A DNA stretch of 64,000 nucleotides from Desulfobacteraceae bacterium. GTDB lineage: Bacteria > Desulfobacterota > Desulfobacteria > Desulfobacterales > Desulfobacteraceae. The notes beneath the pieces are model-generated. The model ran no database searches and was not told the DNA's origin. It saw only the letters and a list, made by a program, of their open reading frames with translations. The position numbers and the translations under genes were made by a program. Positions 61,891-64,000 of this stretch are shown piece by piece (the first letter of the stretch is position 1; each line of letters opens with the position of its first letter). The DNA lies in the NCBI GenBank assembly GCA_024226935.1, contig JAAELK010000004.1, positions 1 through 64,000 of the forward strand, written 5' to 3'.

Positions 61891-62550
61891 ATGCAATCCC
61901 AACAAGACAGTTTAACACGCAAGAGGTTATTTAATGCAGGAATTAAAGTGTTTGCAAAAAAAGGTTTTAGAGATGCTACAGTGAGAGAAATATGCAAGCA
62001 AGCCGACTCAGCTAACATTAATAGCGTTAACTATTATTTCGGGTCTAAGGAAAAACTCTACCGTGAAATCCTTGAACTCATTTTTTCAGAATATGACAAA
62101 TTCGATTTACAGGAATGGAAAAAGAAAACACCCGAGCTTCAGCTAAAAGAAATGATCCAAAATTTTTGCAGTATGCTTTACAAAAAAAATGTTTCTGCGT
62201 CAGATATCACGACAATTTTTGTTTATGAAATGACAAGACCTTCACCCTTTATCGAAGATTTTGTTTATCAGTACAATCGTCCCAGAGTTGAGCGACATTT
62301 GCAAATTTTCAACGATCTTTTAGGGGACGGGGCCACTGAAGATATGGTTCGTGATTGTTTGGTGTCAGTATCAGGGCAGTTGCTCTATTACAGTTTTGCT
62401 TGGCCGGTATTTTCCAGGCTTTTCCCTAAATATTCATTAGACGAAAAATATGAAGCGTGGGCTGATCATGTGTTTGAATTTTCAATGGGTGGCATAAATT
62501 CAATAAAAGAAAAATTAAAAAAGCACAAGGAGGATTCTCATGGGGATTGA
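61891..62550 (+). CDS. TetR-family regulator upstream of sulfotransferase
   Basis: A 219-aa regulator. ATG 61891 (GGAG 6 bases upstream) is preferred; the longer frame starts within the operator. Helix-turn-helix: FAKKGFRDATVREICKQADS followed by ANINSVNYYFGSKEKLYREI. The C-terminal region resembles the CecR/YbiH-type TetR group (DITTIFVYEMTRPSPFIEDF). It overlaps the sulfotransferase start by 11 bases, so the two are cotranslated and controlled by the palindrome at 61830-61869. Confidence 0.9.
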   Translation: MQSQQDSLTRKRLFNAGIKVFAKKGFRDATVREICKQADSANINSVNYYFGSKEKLYREILELIFSEYDKFDLQEWKKKTPELQLKEMIQNFCSMLYKKNVSASDITTIFVYEMTRPSPFIEDFVYQYNRPRVERHLQIFNDLLGDGATEDMVRDCLVSVSGQLLYYSFAWPVFSRLFPKYSLDEKYEAWADHVFEFSMGGINSIKEKLKKHKEDSHGD

Positions 62551-63694
62551 ATTATCTTCAGATTATTTTATTAATCAGGCAATAGAAAAAACAGGGTTGG
62601 AAGATTTTGGTAGTCAAACGTACAAAGAGGGGTTGGATGTTCTAATTAATTCGTTAAATAATGACATTGAACTTTCCGAGGGAACTGCGGGTTATTTTCA
62701 AAATCAGATTATGCAGCTTCTTATAAACAGGATTGAAGTTACTCAACTTTTTAAAGACTATCCTGAAATTTCAGATGAAATAATTGATGAGCCTATCTTC
62801 ATTGTAGGACTGCCTCGTTCAGGTACCACCATTTTACAGACCTTACTGGCTCTTGACCCAACATCCAGATATCTTAGAAATTTTGAAACCGCAGGCCCCT
62901 TCTGTCCACCGGCAGAATTAATTCCGGAATCAGTAGATCAGAGAATACAGCTTTGCCATGAGGGCATGGAAAGCTTTTTTAGCATGGCTCCAGTCCTACG
63001 TGGAATTAATGGAATCAATTTCATGGCTCACGGTACAGCCGAATGTCAAAATCTTATGGCCCATGAATTTGTTCATATGGGATGGAGTTCAGGGTCAAGC
63101 CTGTTTTCCCATGGAAACTGGGTCGGTGAATGCAATATGAAATCAGCCTATCAATGGCACAGGCGGTTACTTCAGATCCTGCAATGGAAACTACCCAATG
63201 AGCGCTGGGTACTTAAAGCCCCAATGCATCTGTTCGGATTGGATCTCTTAAAAGAAACCTACCCTGATGCCAAAGTGGTGTTTACCCATCGCCCCCCCTT
63301 TGATGCTATGGTTTCTGGTGTCAGTATGGTATATCATTGGACGCAATTTACAACAGGGCAAGCAAATATTCAGGCTATTGCTGAATGGTATCCAAAGCTT
63401 TGGTCAAAAGGTCTTGAACGAGCCTTATCAGCTAAAAAACATATAGATACTAATCAATGCCTGGATATTTTTCATACCGATTTGTCGGAAGACCCAATCA
63501 AAACCATTGAACATATTTATAATCATTTTGATATCCCTTTTTTAAAGGGAGCTAAAAAAAGAATGAAGACCTGGCTAAGGGATCATCCAAGATCCAAATT
63601 TGGCGGCCATAACTACACACCTGAAAAATACAGCTTAAATGCAGACCAGGAAAAAGAAAGGTTTTCATTTTATAATGAGCAATTTGATCTGTAA
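62540..63694 (+). CDS. Sulfotransferase-family protein
   Basis: A 384-aa protein with the PAPS 5'-phosphosulfate loop FIVGLPRSGTTILQTLL (about residues 89-105) and the 3'-phosphate segment VVFTHRPPFDAMVSGVSMVY. It belongs to the large bacterial Sulfotransfer_3-type group found in mycobacteria and marine proteobacteria. These transfer sulfate to lipids, sterols or small alcohols. Sensor-controlled expression (tetR in the same transcript) suggests the substrate or product is the effector. It is followed directly by repeat B copy 2 and a strong terminator. Confidence 0.9.
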   Translation: MGIELSSDYFINQAIEKTGLEDFGSQTYKEGLDVLINSLNNDIELSEGTAGYFQNQIMQLLINRIEVTQLFKDYPEISDEIIDEPIFIVGLPRSGTTILQTLLALDPTSRYLRNFETAGPFCPPAELIPESVDQRIQLCHEGMESFFSMAPVLRGINGINFMAHGTAECQNLMAHEFVHMGWSSGSSLFSHGNWVGECNMKSAYQWHRRLLQILQWKLPNERWVLKAPMHLFGLDLLKETYPDAKVVFTHRPPFDAMVSGVSMVYHWTQFTTGQANIQAIAEWYPKLWSKGLERALSAKKHIDTNQCLDIFHTDLSEDPIKTIEHIYNHFDIPFLKGAKKRMKTWLRDHPRSKFGGHNYTPEKYSLNADQEKERFSFYNEQFDL

Positions 63695-63745
63695 TAACGG
63701 CCATGGGCCGCCCAGGAAGTTCCATCGGCCTGCCCACAACAAAAA
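63695..63745 (+). repeat. Stop-codon-linked repeat B, copy 2
   Basis: Begins with TAA immediately after the sulfotransferase stop: TAACGGCCATGGGCCGCCCA, GG, three differing bases, TTCCAT, a variable 5-mer, TGCCCACAACAAAA. It matches 33129-33179 (minus strand) in about 42 of 51 positions. Confidence 0.8.
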
Positions 63746-63775
63746 AGGCGTATATCTGTGATATACGCCTTTTTT
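63741..63775. terminator. Bidirectional rho-independent terminator
   Basis: AAAAAAGGCGTATAT (63741-63755), loop CTGTG, ATATACGCCTTTTTT (63761-63775): 15-bp perfect arms with A- and T-runs. It serves both the sulfotransferase gene and the convergent ssb gene. Confidence 0.93.
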
Positions 63776-63802
63776 GTTTACACTATTTTATTAGATCATT
63801 CC

Positions 63803-64000
63803 CTAAAAAGGGATATCATCGTCCGGAATGGAATCCTGCCCGCCGGTCATACCGGGGCTGGTCTGGCCCTGATAATTGTTGCCGTTAGACATGGAGTTCC
63901 CCTGGGCAGGAGCGTTGCCGCCCTGGTACCCACCCTGGTTTCTCTGGTTTCTCTGATTTGTCTGATTTGTCTGATTTGTCTGATTTGTCTGATTTGTCTG
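63803..64000 (-). CDS. ssb: Single-stranded DNA-binding protein (3' part only)
   Basis: The C-terminal 65 codons of SSB run off the right edge. The protein ends SIPDDDIPF, the acidic tip that recruits repair and replication proteins, preceded by a Gly/Gln/Asn-rich disordered linker (GGYQGGNAPAQGN, NNYQGQTSPGMTGG). Before that lie repeated Asn-Gln-Thr triplets encoded by a 9-bp tandem repeat. The OB fold is outside the window. Confidence 0.93.
   Translation of the reverse strand, partial: QTNQTNQTNQTNQTNQRNQRNQGGYQGGNAPAQGNSMSNGNNYQGQTSPGMTGGQDSIPDDDIPF
63935..64000. repeat. 9-bp tandem repeat in ssb
   Basis: Seven or more units CTGGTTTCT (x2) then CTGATTTGT (x5, continuing past the edge), coding on the minus strand for NQR and NQT triplets in the SSB linker. 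Confidence 0.9.

Overview
The window looks like chromosomal DNA of a strictly anaerobic deltaproteobacterium of the Desulfobacteraceae type (Desulfobacula/Desulfobacter-like). This is an inference from gene content: many stand-alone CoA-ester beta-oxidation genes, an SLC13 anion permease, a eukaryote-like fused HisH-HisF, the block rpmH-rnpA-yidD-yidC-jag-mnmE, and a TIGR03960-type radical SAM gene beside rng. No rRNA, tRNA, CRISPR array or prophage was seen.

Left part (1-19.5 kb). A partial chemoreceptor is followed by a TPR-GAF-sigma54 activator. Convergent to it is a five-gene minus-strand acyl-CoA catabolic operon: SCP2-DUF35-MaoC fusion, acyl-CoA dehydrogenase, acyl-CoA ligase, enoyl-CoA hydratase and MaoC dehydratase. 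Next come a small methyltransferase, mobB, an LPP20-like exported protein, panC, an HD-domain protein, a GGDEF diguanylate cyclase, a helical-repeat protein and a DUF1016/YhcG nuclease-like gene.

Middle (19.5-47 kb). A tetR-racemase-GMC oxidoreductase-aldehyde dehydrogenase operon runs on the minus strand, with a 30-bp palindromic operator candidate before tetR and a terminator after the last gene. It is followed by an amidohydrolase, a large acyl-CoA dehydrogenase, an SDR, and a cheD-HDOD-cheY-cheX operon. Then come hisHF, a methyltransferase, asnS, a radical SAM gene with rng, and a four-gene Mce/Mla-type lipid-transport operon whose ATPase position is filled by a protein that has lost every ATPase motif. 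A hybrid sensor kinase and an SLC13 permease end this part.

Right part (46.7-64 kb). The conserved rpmH-rnpA-yidD-yidC-jag-mnmE block leads into a translationally coupled trio (YkgJ-like, small unknown, PrmA-like methyltransferase), panE and a permuted-papain-like protein. After that lie a secreted M14 carboxypeptidase, an SDR, two tetR genes with strong palindromes in their promoters, a secreted propeller-like protein, an IS6-like transposase remnant, a sulfotransferase and the 3' end of ssb.

Two unrecognised dispersed repeats run through the window. One is a ~150-164 bp hairpin element (three full copies and one half copy). The other is a ~51-bp element that starts exactly at, or one codon after, a stop codon. 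The most unusual gene-level observations are the degenerate MlaF-like protein inside the Mce operon, the SCP2-DUF35-MaoC triple fusion, and the ALDH with an extra N-terminal domain coupled to a GMC oxidoreductase.
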